Source: Uloborus plumipes
Lineage: Eukaryota; Arthropoda; Arachnida; Araneae; Uloboridae
Assembly (NCBI GenBank): GCA_038373865.1
Contig: JAXGGA010004519.1
Location: forward strand, 23,433-87,432
Direction of reading: 5' to 3'
Length of the DNA: 64,000 nt
Shown: piece by piece, positions 1 through 12,295 of the stretch
How positions within the stretch are numbered: position 1 is the stretch's first letter
Layout: each line of letters starts with the position of its first letter
Position numbers and translations under genes: made by a program
The notes under the pieces: generated by a model
The model's database searches: none
Seen by the model: the letters and a program-made list of their open reading frames with translations, nothing else
What the model was told of the DNA's origin: nothing

Positions 1-1077
1 TTTTCTTTCTTTCTTATTATATTTTTCCTTTTCATCAATTTCACTCGGTTTGGATATTCTTCGTACTTACCGTTACTACTGTTTTAGTGCTGAAGCTGGG
101 AGTTTTAAAAGTCGGGACTCAAATTGAAACTTTCCCTGCAACATCTCTTCCTTAAAATTTTTACACTCAGTTTTAACGAACGAAAAAAAAAAAAAAGAAC
201 CACAGACATAAGCGAGATTGCCGGCCCCAGAAGTTGTCAGTTTACTCCTTCACTGTATTATTAAAATTTAAAAGGTTGAATACAAAGAGTTTGAATGATA
301 TTTCTGTAGGTCATTAATTTTATTATGGTTCTTACAAAAAAAAGGTTACATAATTACTGCATTTCTTCCATATGAAGATACCCTACAAAAAAATATTTTT
401 TATTACTAAAAAAAAAACCGTGAAAAGCTAAACTGAAATCTGTGTATCATTACAACTTTTACAAACATGGAGTAAACACCTAGTTCAATTCTGGATTGCG
501 TAAATTTCCAATTTTGTCAGAAACGAAACAATGTGTTTTTTATATAAAACATGTTCGTATATTATCGAGCACTTGAACTTGGAGACCATACTAAATTATA
601 AAACGATGTACAAATATCTCGTTTCAAAAATGCCACTTTTGATTGGAAACGAATTTTGCCAAAAATTTGTTTCATTTAGCGCCATCTATTGACGACCAGG
701 CTAAGAAAACTTTCCCGACACGTCTTAGATAAGTTTTGGTATTAGATGTTGAAATGGGAATTTAAAAGAAAAAAACAAATCATTCTCGGATGGATAAAAT
801 CAATATAATAAAAAAAAAAAAGTTTTACTAGTAGTACTTTGATCCTATAAACTGTTCTTCAAGTTTTAGCGATTAATTAAAATTGTCGAAAATATTATGT
901 ATCCTTTGTTGTGGTAAGTTTTGAATAATACATTTAATGCATATTGATCTAAAATTTTGCTCCTCTGACGTAGTATTTCATTGAAATATCATAAAGAAAT
1001 CGTACTTCATATGAGCAAAACATTTGAACATTTCTTACTATATAAATAAGCATGGATATTATTTTCTTCTATTTCAG
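1..1077 (+). other. Partial intron upstream of the first visible exon
   Basis: This is AT-rich sequence that ends in a pyrimidine-rich tract and the acceptor TTTCAG just before 1078. I found no glutamate-receptor coding sequence here, so the earlier amino-terminal-domain exons must lie upstream of the window. Poly-A/T runs occur near 183, 350, 400 and 812. A stretch around 600-740 reads like degraded repeat sequence but could not be assigned to a family. Confidence 0.7.
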
Positions 1078-1185
1078 ACACACATTCAAGGACTTACAGG
1101 AAATATATCGTTTGATGAACTAGGATACAGATCGAATTTTTCCATCGATGTAGTAGAAATGACTGTTAATAGTGAAATGGTTAAA
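1078..1185 (+). CDS. GRIA: AMPA-type glutamate receptor, exon a (end of amino-terminal domain)
   Basis: This internal exon has 36 codons and is in phase 0 at both ends. The acceptor is TTTCAG before 1078 and the donor is GTAAGT at 1186. It reads THIQGLTGNISFDEL and continues with SNFSIDVVEM. The GLTGNI.FDE..R.N..IDV.E pattern is the conserved end of the receptor amino-terminal domain (LIVBP-like fold), which controls subunit assembly outside the cell. Two N-glycosylation sequons, NIS and NFS, are visible. The next exon continues with IAEWSEQNK, matching the GYWSE segment that follows in AMPA receptors. The subtype call rests mainly on the later exons. Which arthropod paralogue this is cannot be decided here. 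Confidence 0.9.
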
Positions 1186-3483
1186 GTAAGTAAAATTCTC
1201 TTTAGAAACGCACAAGAAAAACAAAAATGCACAACACCTTCTCTCCCCCTTTTTTTTCTATTCTTTCTTTTCCTTTCTTTCAATTTTCTTCTTTTTTCTG
1301 GTAACATATATAGAATATGGAATATACTTGTTCACTCAAATATACATTTTCTAAATATTTTTAGTTATTGCTTATTTCTTACGGATAACAAATCGCGCGC
1401 ATGTTTGGATGTGATATGACTAGGGAATCTAAACTTTACATTATGGTTTGAGTGAGTACCTAATATTAAAGTTTTTTAATGCCTTGGTACATTTTTTTAT
1501 TTCAACTTAAAGATCGTAATCTTTCAAAGAAGTTTGTGAAGTGTTTTGTGCACAATTGATCATATTAGCTCACATTTATTCTAAAAATAAAATAAAAAAA
1601 TATATTTGCTTCTATAAATGTATTTTTTTGAAAATATATGTATGTGGACAAACATTTTTATTTTCTTTTTTTCACAGTTGATGCAAAATTAATCTTTAGT
1701 CAGCTTTTTATTTTCCATTTTAATTCATTTTTTCCCGTAGAAGATATTTGTAAGGAATGCAAACTATGATCTCAACTGTGCCTAATGTCGAATTGTTTAA
1801 TTTATTGTTTAAAAGAATTATTTAGACATTTCTAAAAGCATTTGACTCAAATTGTTTTCTTTATTAAACAACAACAACTTTATTGAACAACATAACACTT
1901 ATAAATTTCAGTTCATTAATAATTCTATATGCTCTAGAAAGCTCTAATACTAAAGTACAAACTTATAAAATAATAAAATAAATAACCGTAATAATAAAAT
2001 AAAAAAGCGAAAAGAATGAAACCATAATCATGTGTTGCACATTCTCAACTTCTTTCTAGTCTGTGCTACTAGATGGCAGCACAACTATGATCCAGTCTTC
2101 AAAGTTTAAAATCGATAGCCATTCTTTGCAAGCGGCCATAGAGTAAAAGAAAATACTTTATGATTGGAGGAGGGGGGATTATGTGACAGAAAAGAGCGTT
2201 AACACCGCTACGGGAAAGGAGCGGTGACACAAAAATAAATTACTTTCTTCAGGCAATAAAGAAAAAACGGAAACTCAGCCAGCGGAATGATTTTTCTTCC
2301 AACAATGATTTATGGACTGGAAAAGTTTAGTTTTGTAATTCATATAGTTATTATGTCGTTTTTTCACACACTCTCTGCAGGTTGCTGTTGCTTTAATGAA
2401 AAATTGTTTAAAATTAATGACTCATTTTCCCTTTCGTCTCAGTGAACACGCAGAAAGTGTTTTAACGAAATCTCACTTTATTAAGCATCGCATACATTTT
2501 AATTTTTTATGCACTGAAAATAGGAAAACCCTCATGTCTCTTATTTTTTGTGTAGTTAAATATTTTGGAGGCATGAAATAAATGGGTTAATGAGTTATGA
2601 TTAATAAACAGCAAATAAAGAAATTTTTGACTTTAGCTCCGATAATGTAGCACTTTACTATTATTCTTTTCTCTATTCCAAGAGCACATAGTTACAATAT
2701 TTATAAAATTAGTGCTAAAAATATAGAAATGTAACGCTTACTTAGTAAAATTGTAAACAAGGTTTTTCTTTATTAACAATCGTTCTGAATGTAAAAGCAA
2801 CGAAATAAATAGTTCTTCCGTAATGTTAAAATGCAAAATAGTTTCTCTCATTTCAAGAAGTATTCATTCAAGTAATAATAATATAATTCTGTAGATAAGT
2901 CAATCTTTAAAAATTAGCCATAGTTAAAAATTTGCTATAAAGGACGTCCATCTTAGAACATTAACCAGACAATTTCAGAAAAACAACTTAATTTCTGAAG
3001 ATAATTTTTTCCTAAAATAGATCTCACTTGAAAAAATATGAACTCATTCTCAACTGTATGTACCTACAAGGCTTATTTAGTTAATGGGTTATTATAATTA
3101 TTTATATAATTTTATTATTTAGTTAAAAAAACATTTAGTTAAATAGTCATTTATTGTTTAGTTAAAAGAAAATGATATTGAAATGTTTCCTCGATGATGC
3201 GAGAGAAATAAAGAGTTTTGAATATTACATTGCCTGAGGAAATGACGTATTTTAAAAACTGTAGTCACATTTCAGAGGAAGCAAACAATGCACTTTATTA
3301 AGGTATTTTCCAAGAAAAATATCACTATTTGTGTATTTGAGAAAAATAAGCAAAAATGTGATCTGTTAATAGTATGCCATAAAATAGGAGTGCCTACAAT
3401 CGTTTTAGTTTGCGAGTTTTCAAAAGCGAAGATTGTTACGAAGACTCTTATTGTTAAGCCGAAGTAAAAGTCTAAGACATACC

Positions 3484-4148
3484 ATACACTACCAACTCGT
3501 TTATTCCATCCATGGACTGCAGTTTCGTGCTTTTTGGCACTCGTCAGCATGAAATAGGAATTAAACCAGCTGGAGGCGGACATCTTCTTATAGAGGAAAG
3601 AGAGCCAAAAAAAAAAAAAAAACTGGTAGCTAATGTGAATTTTTTTGGCTCTCTTTGTTCTATAAGAGGATTTTCACCTGCAGCTCGTTTCATTCCTGTT
3701 CCATGCTGAAAAAAAACTGGTAGCTAATGTGAATTTTTTTTGGCTCTCTTTGTTCTATAAGAGGATTTCCACCTGCAGCTCGTTTCATTCCTGTTCCATG
3801 CTGGAAAAAAACTGGTAGCTAATGTGAATTTTTTTTGGCTCTCTTTGTTCTATAAGAGGATTTTCACCTGCAGCTCGTTTCATTCCTGTTCCATGCTGGA
3901 AAAAAACTGGTAGCTAATGTGAATTTTTTTTGGCTCTCTTTGTTCTATAAGAGGATTTCCACCTGCAGCTCGTTTCATTCCTGTTCCATGTTGAAAAAAA
4001 ACTGGTAGCTAATGTGAATTTTTTTGGCTCTCTTTGTTCTATAAGAGGATTTCCACCTGCAGCTCGTTTAATTCCTATTCGATGCTGCCGAGTGCCAAAA
4101 AGCACGAAACTGCAGTCCATGGATGGAATAAACGAGTTAGTAGTGTAT
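3484..4148. mobile_element. Foldback element with internal minisatellite
   Basis: The outer 62 bases (3484-3545) are inverted at 4087-4148, with near-perfect pairing that includes the segment CCATGGACTGCAGTTTCGTG. The arm continues inward: 3547-3610 is an inverted copy of 4023-4087. Between the arms are five direct copies of a 94-95 base unit. The left arm therefore carries one reversed unit and the right side five forward units. No transposase is present and no clear target duplication was seen. The superfamily is unknown. Confidence 0.8.
3623..4085. repeat. Minisatellite, five copies of a 94-95 bp unit
   Basis: Units begin with CTGGTAGCTAATGTG at 3623, 3717, 3812, 3907 and 4002. They differ by a few substitutions and by the length of the A-run. 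The array lies inside the foldback element at 3484-4148. The reading frames across it are by-products of the repetition. Confidence 0.9.
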
Positions 4149-4938
4149 TGCACGTTTCTGCCTTAGCCCTAGCTTAGGGGCGGTTACTTACTGCTCTATA
4201 GGACGCAGGTCTTTAATCTAGGTCCAGCGGAACCCTTGTGTTCCCTAGAACGTTGACAGGGGTTCCATAAGTCGTCATCATTTGCTTGATCAAAGAACCA
4301 ATATCTAAACAAAAGACCGCATTTTTAAAGACGGTTTGATGGCGAAATCAAATACAATTTAAAAATATATATAAAAAGTAAAAAAATATTCCAGATGTTA
4401 AAAAGGAAATAACAATAGCAAAACAATTACAGCTAAGTCATTGAACAATTTCTTTAAATAAGTTATAATTTAAAACATGGTTGCTTTTCTTCATTTTTCG
4501 TAGAATAAGGTTAGAGAAAAAAGTTCCAATCAACTACCTTAACATTCATATTCTTATTAGATATTTATTTTTTATGATGATAGAAAAAAGATGCAACAGG
4601 TATTGCACATTTGAGTAGGATGATATTTTCATATCCCATTTTTTGTTCATTGACTAAGAGGTTAACCAAGGTTTAAAAAGTTTCATACCCCTGGGCTTAG
4701 GAGATGACATTAAAGGTTTTTGTCAAAAATGCCATCAATGGCAACTTTTCCGTACGAAATTATGTCTTTTTAAAGATATTGGATGTTGTAATAATTTTTG
4801 GTATGAAGCTATTAGAACCATTTGTTTGATTTTGACGCATATTATAAGTCTAATTTTTTCAGAGCATATAGAACCTCATTGTATTTATCTTGGTGGTTCT
4901 TTGAAAAGTGAATTATCAAGCTTATAACTTATTTCAAA

Positions 4939-5732
4939 CTAGCTGACCCGGCGAACTCTGTTCCACCTTAAAGGCAATAAATAAGAATTTTTTTAAAATT
5001 TATTAAGTTGTGTTTTTAGAAAATACAAAAAAAAAAATTAAGTACTTACATTAATCATTCATTATTGTTTCTGTATTTTCGTACATAGGTTGCTCTTCAC
5101 TAAAGTACCTTGTGATGCACAACATTTTTTGTTTTATTATCAGGCGCAAAAAGAAATAACGCAGATGGTCTTCCGACCCGTAAACATACCACATATAATT
5201 GACAATGGGAAAAACAGTGATGTTCTAGATTCAAACCACAAACTTAAAAGGATTGGCCTTGTGATTTGTTAAAGGTCATGACAAATGCAAGACGGATCGG
5301 AAATTGAAGTCTTTAAAATTCAAATGGCATATCGGTTGGGATCATCGGGATCCTATGAATGAGCAATCGTTTCTGACAGCTTATCACATATAAATTTCAA
5401 GGGAAGTAACGCGTTTGTTTATAATTTATTTCATGAAAAAGTCAAATAACACTCAACGCACCGCAAACTTACAACCTGTTTACTGCGTTCCGGAACCTGC
5501 CAGAACGTGTGCTTTATGTCGCTCAGCCATGGAGGTGTCAAAAAAGGCTTAGTAAAAAGGCTTAGTCAATAAGACAGTTTTTCTATTTATGTAACTGACA
5601 CATATATAAATTATAGCCTATGTCTGTCTCCTGGCTCTAAGCTACCTATCCACCAATTTTTAGCCATATCGGTACAGCCCTTCTTGAGTTATAAATAGTG
5701 TAACTAACACAACTTTCTTTTATATATATAGA
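4939..5732 (-). mobile_element. Helitron, internally deleted, minus strand
   Basis: Read on the minus strand, the element starts TCTATATATATAAAAGAAAG at 5732, a 5' end typical of arthropod Helitrons. It ends at 4939 with a GC-rich 3' segment (reverse complement of CTAGCTGACCCGGCGAA) closing in CTAG, followed by T as expected at a Helitron AT target. The base on the 5' side is G rather than A, so that edge is mutated or recombined. It retains a degraded piece of the helicase C-terminus (separate entry). The 5' body is repeated several times up to 7769. Confidence 0.8.
5100..5349 (-). pseudogene. Helitron RepHel helicase C-terminus, degraded
   Basis: The last 37 codons before a TAG at 5102-5100 are open. 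They include QLYVVCLRVGRPSALFLFAP and, further on, NKTKNVVHHKVL, which is the conserved end of Helitron Pif1-family helicases (usual form QLYVACSRVG...APDN.TKNVV). Upstream on the same strand IPMIPTDMPFEF and AFVMT.NKSQGQS are recognisable but lie in other frames with stops (around 5280 and 5230). In an intact Helitron this helicase unwinds DNA for rolling-circle transposition. Here it is a non-functional fossil. Everything upstream of this C-terminal stretch, including the Rep nuclease, is missing. Confidence 0.85.
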
Positions 5733-5736
5733 CAAT

Positions 5737-6200
5737 AGAATAGTAGTGAGAAAAACAACTTCTTTAACTGCAGTGCAGGAGCCATCCCATCAAGCGCTTT
5801 CTACCTCTCAGCCTCAGAGGCGTAACAACTCTTAAGTGACAATCATTTCTGACAGCTTATCACTATAAATTTCAAAGGAAGTAACGCGTTTGTTTGTAAT
5901 TTACTTCACAAAAAAGTCAAATAACAGTCAACGCACCGCTAACTTACAACCTGTTTACTGCACACCGGAAGCTGCCAGATCGTGTGTTTTATGTCGATCA
6001 GCCATGGAGGTGTCAAAAAAGGCTTAGTCAATAAGACAATTTTTCTATTTATGTAACTGACACACATAAATTATAGCCTATGTCCGTCTCCTGGCTCTAA
6101 GCTACCTACCCACCAATTTTTAGTCATATCGGTACAGCCGTTCTTGAGTTATAAATAGTGTAACTAACACGACTTTCTTATATATATATATATATATATA
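5737..6200 (-). mobile_element. Helitron 5' portion, second copy
   Basis: This repeats the body and 5' terminus of the 4939-5732 element. Shared segments include CAACGCACCGCTAACTTACA, GCCATGGAGGTGTCAAAAAA and CCGTCTCCTGGCTCTAAGCT. The 5' terminal TATATA has expanded into an AT microsatellite, into which the hairpin element at 6205 has inserted. A near-identical segment follows at 7012-7480, so these two are direct repeats flanking the insertion. Confidence 0.75.
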
Positions 6201-6204
6201 TATA

Positions 6205-7000
<796 letters not shown>

Positions 7001-7011
7001 AAATAGAAGAT

Positions 7012-7480
7012 AGAATAGTAGTGAGAAGAACAACCTCTTTAACTGAAGTGCAGGAGCTATCTCATCAAGCGCTTTCTACCTCTCAGCCTCAGAGGCGTAA
7101 AAACTCTTAAGTGACAATCGTATCTGACAGCTTATCACATATAATTTTAAAGGAAATAACGCGTTTGTTTATAATTTTCTTCACAAAAAAGTCAAATAAC
7201 ACTCAACGCACCGCTAACTTACAACCTGTTTGCTGCGCACCGGAAGCTGCCAGAACGTGTGCTTTATGTCGCTCAGCCATGGAGGTGTCAAAAAAGGCTT
7301 AGTAAAAAGGCTTAGTCAATAAGACAGTTTTTTTACTTCTGTTTCTGACATACATAAATTATAGCCTATGTCCGTCTCCTGGCTCTAAAATAGCTACCCA
7401 CCAATTTTTAGCCATATTGGTACAGCCGTTCTTGAGTTATAAATAGTGTAACTAACACGACTTTCTTTTATATATATAGA
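7012..7480 (-). mobile_element. Helitron 5' portion, third copy
   Basis: This is a direct repeat of 5737-6200. On the minus strand the 5' terminus is TCTATATATATAAAAGAAAG at 7480, preceded by A (T at 7481 on the + strand), the expected Helitron target context. No coding capacity remains. Confidence 0.75.
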
Positions 7481-7481
7481 T

Positions 7482-7769
7482 TTCACAAAAAAGTCAAATA
7501 ACACTCAACGCACCGCTAACTTACAACCTGTTTACTGCACACCGGAAGCTGCCAGAACGTGTGCTTTATGTCGCTCAACCATGGAGGTGTCAAAAAAGGC
7601 TTAGTCAATAAGACAGTTTTTCTATTTATGTAACTGACACACATAAATTATAGCCTATGTCCGTCTCCTGGCTCTAAGCTACCTACCCACCAATTTTTAG
7701 CCATATTGGTACAACCGTTCTTGAGTTATAAATAGTGCAACTAACACGACTTTCTTTTATATATATAGA
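7482..7769 (-). mobile_element. Helitron 5' portion, fourth copy, next to exon b
   Basis: This is a 288-base tandem duplicate of the final part of the preceding copy (7180-7480). Its minus-strand 5' terminus TC is at 7769-7768, preceded by A (T7770). Exon b begins at 7802, so only 32 bases separate the transposon edge from the coding sequence. Those bases hold the whole pyrimidine tract and acceptor. Confidence 0.8.
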
Positions 7770-7801
7770 TGAAAGCGAAACAAATTTTCCCTTTTTTGTA
7801 G

Positions 7802-7915
7802 ATTGCTGAATGGTCTGAACAGAACAAGTTAACAATGGTACCTCCTGTAAGAAAAAGGGTTCCTGAGTCACAAATTATCTTTGAAAATAAAACATACATC
7901 GTAACAAGCATATTG
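7802..7915 (+). CDS. GRIA: AMPA-type glutamate receptor, exon b (linker into ligand-binding domain)
   Basis: The exon has 38 codons, phase 0 at both ends, acceptor TTTTTTGTAG and donor GTAAGT. It begins IAEWSEQNKLTMVPP and ends FENKTYIVTSIL. This matches the receptor segment that leaves the amino-terminal domain (..WSE..) and enters lobe S1 of the ligand-binding domain, whose first strand is usually NKT.VVTTIL. An NKT glycosylation sequon is kept at the same place as in vertebrate AMPA subunits. The next exon supplies EEPY directly after TSIL. The acceptor region is squeezed between a Helitron end at 7769 and the exon. Confidence 0.92.
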
Positions 7916-9260
7916 GTAAGTATGTTGTACTAGTCATTTTAGATACAATGTTTGAAAATTTCCTATTGGCAATGAGCCAATAAATTTTTAAAATCTCCCA
8001 GATATCATCTAGACAGCTCAATGCTATATAATGAAGCTAATATAACTTTTTATTTTATAATTAAAAGGTAGCTTAAGAGCACATAGTCTCTTTACGTAGC
8101 TAAAGTTTTACATTAGTAGGTAACAATTTTCTTCTAAACCCGTCTGATACAAAGACTCGATTTTTTGTCACTACAATAGCAATAATTAACATTTTACGCT
8201 GGAAAAATGTGCCAGCATAAAACTGAACACTAATGGAAAGGGGTTACGAAATTCAAATAATAAATCCGTGAGGAAAAAGAAAAATTTGGTAACCTTATTT
8301 GAAACAGAGGGGTAGCACAGAATTATTGTGTTTTGCAATTTTTCAACTACTCTTAGATCATTGTTGACGCTTTCCATCTTATTAATTATTTTATAACAAT
8401 CAAGTTCGGCTAATCCAGGAAACAAAGTCTTTATTTAGTTCATTGCTAAGAAATATATTTTATTTCTTATTTTTTAAATTCGCACAAATTAAATGTATCA
8501 CTGAAAAAATTACCTAAAATGAAGTTTGTATTAATATTTTAGTTTATTAACAAAGTTTTTGGTATTTACGTAGCAAAATTACACGCATCAATAATACATA
8601 TTTATTAAATGTGTTTTTAAAATATCTTGAACTGATTATTTTTTTGTTAGAAATACTTCTTACATTTGAAAAAAAAAACTAAACCCTGTGAATTTGAAGT
8701 TAAGACTTTTTTTCAACCCTTATCTAACTAAATGTAATTCTATCCTTCCATTCAAAACTTCGTTAAAGCATTTAAAATGTACTTTAATACAGATAACTCG
8801 AAAGGGAACTCTTCTGTCTGGAACAAATGTAATTGAGCTGTCAATTTATGCAACGTCGTGTGATTGAAACATACATCATTTAGAAAGGGAAAATATTTCA
8901 ATTATTCTTTAAGTCATTAACATAAATATTGAAGTTGTCATGAGTAAATTGCACCCATTTCATCAATTTTTATGGCTGTTTAGATATTCGTGAAAGGGAC
9001 AATTGCTTCCATTACGCCGATCATAAATCAGTTCGTAATTTTATGGGATCGTAGCCACGATAATTCTTACTTAATACATTGACGATGCAATCAAATTAAT
9101 GTACAGGATAAATATTCGGTACATAATTTAATAAAATAGTATAAAAAGTGCGCAAATATATAAAAAAAATATTTTTGAAATTTGTTTGAAATTTACATGT
9201 TTCTAATTGCTCAATTACTCAGCTGAAAAAAATATTGATAATATAGGACATAATGCAATA

Positions 9261-10440
9261 GGGTCAAGCGGGGTAATTGTGAAAATGGGGTAATTCAGAA
9301 CAAACGACATTAGCGCTTCTGTAAGCAATGAAGGAACCAAATAGCAGTAGCAACTGGAAATTCACATCTTCATTATTGGGTTAGGGATGTTTTTTCACTG
9401 ATGTGGCAACACTGTACTGCCATTTCCTTAGTTATCCTAACCCTTCTCACAAAAGTTGTCAAACAGTTTTTACAGTCTTCAATATCCATCCTGTTCGGAC
9501 TGATAAAATTATGGTAAGTTATTGTTTTCATTATATTTGCCTTCATTCATTAAGTCTTTAACAGGAATCAACTGGAGTTTCGCTGTCTTTTATATTTAGC
9601 ACCCTGCAGGAAGGTGTTCATAATTACCCCGTATTTTTCGACGTAGGGGTAGTTATGATTTTTTTTTTCAAAGTAGTTTTTTCCACCTCAACTCAAGTGT
9701 TATGATCTAAATAGTTATTTTGACCATTTAACTGAGCCGACGTTTTGCAATGAAAACTTTTCTGTACGTTTGAACGTCCAAATGCCTCGCACTTATGTGA
9801 AGAAGAAGCCACCTTCTCAATACACGAGTGAAGACTTATTGAGGGCTGTGAATGTTATTACAAATGGGAATATGACCTGCAGAAAAGCACTGGACACCTA
9901 CGCCATCCCTCTGAGTGTTTTGCACAACAGAGTTCAAGGTAAAGTCAAAATTGATAGGATGGGAGCAGGTCGCCCAACGGACATACCAATTGATGTGGAG
10001 CTAACTGTAGCAAAATATCTAATTGCTAAGCTTCGTATGGGGTTTCCTTGTGACAAGGAAGAGCTAAAAAGCCTTATTCAAGACTTTGCTTTGGTTGATG
10101 GTATGCACGTCCGATTTAAAGATGGAAAGCCATGTGATGACTGGCACATTAGTTTCATGAAGAGGTTTTCGAACATTTCTCTAAACAGAATTCCTATGAA
10201 AATCTAGAAAGAAAGCCAAATATCCCTTTGTGGTACATCATTTTGATGATGAAGTCAAAGAATTCACTGAAAAGCATGTTCAGATTTACCCCATGAGATG
10301 TGTGGTTAGTTTATCACACACTTACTACTCCACACTAGCCACACACTTACTCCTCCACGAATTGTATTGCTTCCCATGCCTAAGTGAAAATTGCCCCAAG
10401 CAAAAGCCTTTTAGCAGCTGGAAGATGTGTCTAAGCCCCT
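9261..10440 (+). mobile_element. Pogo/Tigger-like element remnant, right end missing
   Basis: The left end GGGTCAAGCGGGGTAATTGT follows a TA at 9259-9260 and resembles the GGGTAGACCGGGGGAATG end of the element at 19274. It is followed by a transposase N-terminus (separate entry). No matching inverted end is present before the next element at 10634, so the copy is truncated. The right limit given is only where similarity fades. Confidence 0.6.
9782..10207 (+). pseudogene. Pogo/Tigger transposase N-terminus (HTH region)
   Basis: The start is the ATG at 9782 (MPRTYVKKKPPSQYTSEDLL). Residues 1-60 fit a psq/CENP-B N-terminal helix-turn-helix: the pattern MPR.Y, then acidic residues, then RKAL..Y.IPLSVLHNRVQG. 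Residues 70-138 fit a CENP-B-type HTH, ending FKDGKPCDDW..SFMKRF. In intact pogo-like transposases these bind the terminal repeats, and a DDE nuclease follows. Here the frame breaks at about 10195, where the expected SLRTPENLE continues in another frame (ENLERKPN), and no DDE core is found. It is a dead fragment. Confidence 0.75.
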
Positions 10441-10633
10441 AGGAAATGTAGAGCCTTTAATTCCACTAGGTGGATCTAGGGAATCTTAAGGACCTCAGTA
10501 TTTTCTCCTCCCTCACGATATTTACCACAGACAAAATAATTATAACCAATAAAGAAAAATGTAATTTGTATTTCCAAAGCAAATAAGTGAGATAATAATG
10601 ATGGAGTTTTGCTACAGACAGGTCAAATATATA

Positions 10634-11568
10634 CAGGGTGATTATAAATTAACGTGAGGTGTTTGGAGCCCTCTAGCGCGTGAAGTATTGGCCGAAACAA
10701 TGTAAATTTCATGGGCGACATATTAGACCATGGGGTTAATTTTGATTTCTGAAATTTAAAAATAAGTTTAAAAAAATCACCACCAGGGAAAAATTTGGCG
10801 CTGCGAAAGTGCATTACTCTGAATATCGTGAATTAAATTTGAAAAAATGCTCCGAAAAAATTATTGTTATTTGCAAATGAGGTTTAATATGATCGATGTA
10901 GAATTTCCTATCGGAAAAATGTCACCGCGAAGGAAATAGCGGTGCATTTAACCAAACAGAATGCAATAATTTGCATAAACGCGTTGCATTTAGCCATCAT
11001 CAGTATAAAAGGAAGGACTGAGAGAATTCTCAACATTCTGAGCCCAGAGAGTTGCCTTTAGATGGCTCTTACCTTGCGAGACCGTGCTTTGTTAGTGAAG
11101 CTGTATTACCAGCGAAATGAAAATGCCAATGCTGTGCACTGAAAAGTGTTGTGTATCAAAGAAATGTTTCTCGTATCGCAAGTTTTAAAAGAGAAAGAGC
11201 ATGTAATCAGAGAAATCAATTCTGATATGTTACGAGCTGTCGTGGAAAATGTTGTGCATCGTATGCAGCTCTTGCAAATTAACAATGGTGATCATATTGA
11301 ACTACATTTGAGATTAAAAAAAGCCATTTTTGCAAATTAAAAGGATGCACAATTTGTCAGTAGCGTTTAATTCTTCGATAATCAGAGTAATACACTTTTG
11401 CATCACCAAAATTTCCCCTGGTGGTGATTTTTTAAACTTTTTTTTTTTTTTTCAGAAATCAAAGTCTCATGGTATAATATGTGTGCCCATGAAATTTGAG
11501 TATGTTTCCCCCAGTACTTCTTGCGCTAGACGGCTCCAAACACCTTACGTTAATTTATTACCACCCTG
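10634..11568 (+). mobile_element. Deleted mariner-type DNA transposon, TA-flanked
   Basis: The ends CAGGGTGATTATAAATTAACG and (reversed) CAGGGTGGTAATAAATTAACG are flanked by TA at 10632-10633 and 11569-11570. The inverted repeats extend inward about 180 bases, including the CCTCTAGCGC and CACCACCAGGGAAA stretches. Between them is a short transposase remnant. The size (935 bases), long terminal repeats and TA duplication fit the Tc1/mariner superfamily. It is an internally deleted copy. Confidence 0.8.
11062..11340 (+). pseudogene. Mariner-type transposase, start joined to end
   Basis: From the ATG at 11062 the frame reads MALTLRDRALLVKLYYQRNE to codon 26, meets TGA at 11140-11142, then continues in the same frame to TAA at 11338-11340 through REINSDMLRAVVENVVHRMQ and NNGDHIE. 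The beginning resembles the N-terminal helix-turn-helix found in arthropod mariner-type transposases (a DUF4817-like start). The end resembles their C-terminus (..L..V...V..R...C...NG.HIE). The catalytic middle is gone. The assignment is from pattern memory and needs a profile search. Confidence 0.6.
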
Positions 11569-11636
11569 TATATTTTTTCTTTGTGGAATCTATATTGTCA
11601 CAAATCTAAGACTCTGTCACTATAATTTCGTATATA

Positions 11637-12295
11637 CAGGATGTCCACTCTAATCGTGGACCAATAGCTAATTTCTAAACCGTTAGAGATAAGCATATAG
11701 TTTATTTAGGAAAAAATCTCCAAATTACGAAAGGAATTTTGGGTCTATTCAATGTTTTTCAAAAAATCAAATTTTGAAAGAGTTACGAAATTTAAATTTT
11801 TATACAGCCCCCCAGTCCTATCAATCATATTTAGTAAAACATTCTTGACACTGTAACGTTTAAAACTTAAAAAAAAATCACTCTTCTACCACAAAAATTG
11901 ACCGAGTTATGACGTTTTGAAAAATCAAGATTTTGCATTATTTCATGACGTCATCGAGAGATCGCTTAAGGGACCTTATGCGAAATCCTTCAAAATCTTG
12001 ATTTTTCAAAACATCATAACTCGGTCAATTTTTGTGGTAGAAGAGTGATTTTTTTTTAGTTTTAAACGTTACAGTGTCAAGAATGTTTTACTAAACATGA
12101 TTGATAGGACTGGGGGGGCTGTATAAAAATTTAAATTTCGTAACTCTTTCAAAATTTGATTTTTTGAAAAACATTGAATAGACCCAAAATTCCTTTCGTA
12201 ATTTGAAGATTTTTTCCTAAATAAACTATATGCTTATCTCTAACGGTTTAGAAATTAGCTATTGGTCCACGATTGCTACCTGTACCGACACCCTG
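11637..12295 (-). mobile_element. TA-flanked hairpin element, copy 2 of 3 (reversed)
   Basis: This is the same family as 6205-6855: arms of about 300 bases, CAGGATGTCCACTC at the left, CACCCTG at the right, TA on both sides. The central loop is in reverse orientation compared with copies 1 and 3, so the copy was inserted the other way round. The right end carries a change (GATTGCTACCTGTACCGACA instead of GATTGGAGTGGACA). Confidence 0.85.

Noticed and set aside
3512..4153. Open frames sharing MDCSFVLFGTRQH on both strands
   Set aside because: The same sequence appears on both strands because the region is an inverted repeat with a minisatellite; no family matches.
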